In this document: piece after piece, positions 4,814 to 5,491 of the stretch
Layout of the letters: the number at the start of each line of letters is the position of its first letter
How positions within the stretch are numbered: the first letter of the stretch is position 1
Assembly (NCBI GenBank): GCA_020056205.1
Contig: JAGVIF010000345.1
Span: forward strand, 1-5,491
Direction of reading: 5' to 3'
Length of the DNA stretch: 5,491 nucleotides
DNA from: Lentisphaeria bacterium
GTDB lineage: Bacteria; Verrucomicrobiota; Lentisphaeria; Victivallales; GWF2-50-93
Notes under the pieces: generated by a model
Told to the model about the DNA's origin: nothing
The model's input: only the letters and a program-made list of their open reading frames with translations
Database searches by the model: none
Position numbers and translations under genes: made by a program

Positions 4814-5491
4814 ATGACGAAGCATATTTTTATAACGGGCGGCGTAGTTTCATCGCTCGGCAAGGGGATCACCGCCGCCTCGATAGCTCTCCTGCTCAAA
4901 CGAAGAGGATACAGGATAAAGATACAGAAACTTGATCCGTACCTGAATGTTGACCCCGGAACAATGTCCCCCTACCAGCACGGCGAAGTTTATGTTACTG
5001 AAGACGGAGCCGAAACTGATTTGGATCTCGGACACTACGAGAGATTCGCCGAATTAACATGTTCGAGGATGAGCAATTTTACCACCGGCAGTATATACAG
5101 AGAGGTGATAAACAGAGAAAGAAGCGGAGGATATCTTGGCAAAACCGTCCAAGTCATTCCGCACGTCACGGACGAAATAAAATCATGCATAGCGAAGCTC
5201 GACGGAAAAGATGTTGACATTGCGATAACCGAAATAGGCGGAACCGCCGGCGACATAGAATCACTCCCTTTTCTCGAGGCGATCAGGCAGTTTAGGCAGG
5301 AAATTGGGAGGGAGCACGGAATGTTTATTCATCTTACCCTTGTTCCCTATATAAAAGCCGCAGGCGAAATGAAGACGAAACCGTCTCAACAATCCGTCGG
5401 AATTCTCAGGGAAATCGGCATAATCCCGGATATGCTAATATGCCGCTGCGAATTCTCTCTTTCCCATGAACACAAGGAAAAACTATCCCTC
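4814..5491 (+). CDS. pyrG: CTP synthase, N-terminal part (runs off window)
   Basis: The first 226 residues of an enzyme usually about 530-550 long, cut by the window edge with no stop. It makes CTP from UTP, ATP and glutamine in the cytoplasm. The visible part is most of the synthase (amidoligase) domain; the glutaminase domain lies beyond the edge. Signatures in order are the P-loop [11 protein letters not shown] (8-18), [20 protein letters not shown] (39-58), [16 protein letters not shown] (63-78), NFTTG (88-92), [13 protein letters not shown] (107-119), [17 protein letters not shown] (140-156) and KTKPSQQSV in the substrate and feedback region. D71 and E140 align with the magnesium ligands of the E. 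coli enzyme. Small departures from the common sequence (TAGDIES for TVGDIES, KPSQQSV for [17 protein letters not shown]) suggest a deep-branching lineage but not loss of activity. Confidence 0.96.
   Translation, partial: MTKHIFITGGVVSSLGKGITAASIALLLKRRGYRIKIQKLDPYLNVDPGTMSPYQHGEVYVTEDGAETDLDLGHYERFAELTCSRMSNFTTGSIYREVINRERSGGYLGKTVQVIPHVTDEIKSCIAKLDGKDVDIAITEIGGTAGDIESLPFLEAIRQFRQEIGREHGMFIHLTLVPYIKAAGEMKTKPSQQSVGILREIGIIPDMLICRCEFSLSHEHKEKLSL

Overview
The window is a piece of bacterial chromosome of moderate G+C content. It carries five genes, all on the + strand, behind a roughly 465-base leader made almost entirely of repeats and hairpins. A class B penicillin-binding protein next to a MreD-like membrane protein points to a rod-forming bacterium with a peptidoglycan wall. 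Frequent ATA, AGA and AGG codons, REP-like palindromes, a zinc-ribbon/proline-rich/membrane protein and a divergent CTP synthase would fit an uncultured lineage such as Omnitrophota or a PVC relative. That placement is impression only; nothing here proves it.

Layout. Bases 1-93 hold three consecutive hairpins built partly on repeated gggtc/gaccc words. Bases 119-276 are purine-rich and AT-rich and end in five tandem 8-base units. Bases 277-405 are an inverted-repeat element whose two 24-base arms each fold on themselves, like a paired REP (BIME) unit. A 14-base perfect direct repeat (105-118 and 408-421) brackets this block. Then come mreD (466-951) and mrdA/PBP2 (951-2753), overlapping by one base. 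After an 87-base gap follow an unrecognised two-domain protein (2841-3866), a zinc-ribbon membrane protein (3883-4755), and the first 226 codons of pyrG (4814 to the window edge).

How they work together. MreD and PBP2 belong to the elongasome, which inserts side-wall peptidoglycan; PBP2 is the transpeptidase. Their overlap suggests translational coupling. The usual neighbours mreC (upstream) and rodA (downstream) are not visible: repeats lie where mreC would end, and the gene after mrdA is not rodA. The 341-residue protein looks like an adenylate-kinase-like domain without a recognisable Walker A, joined to a nucleoside 2-deoxyribosyltransferase-like domain. It is the most promising uncharacterised gene here. 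The zinc-ribbon protein ends in two membrane helices and what looks like only the start of a bacterial PH-type domain. PyrG makes CTP from UTP. The last three genes share a strand with short gaps and could be one transcript, but no functional link to the first two can be shown.

No tRNA, rRNA, CRISPR array, transposase gene or convincing intrinsic terminator was found.
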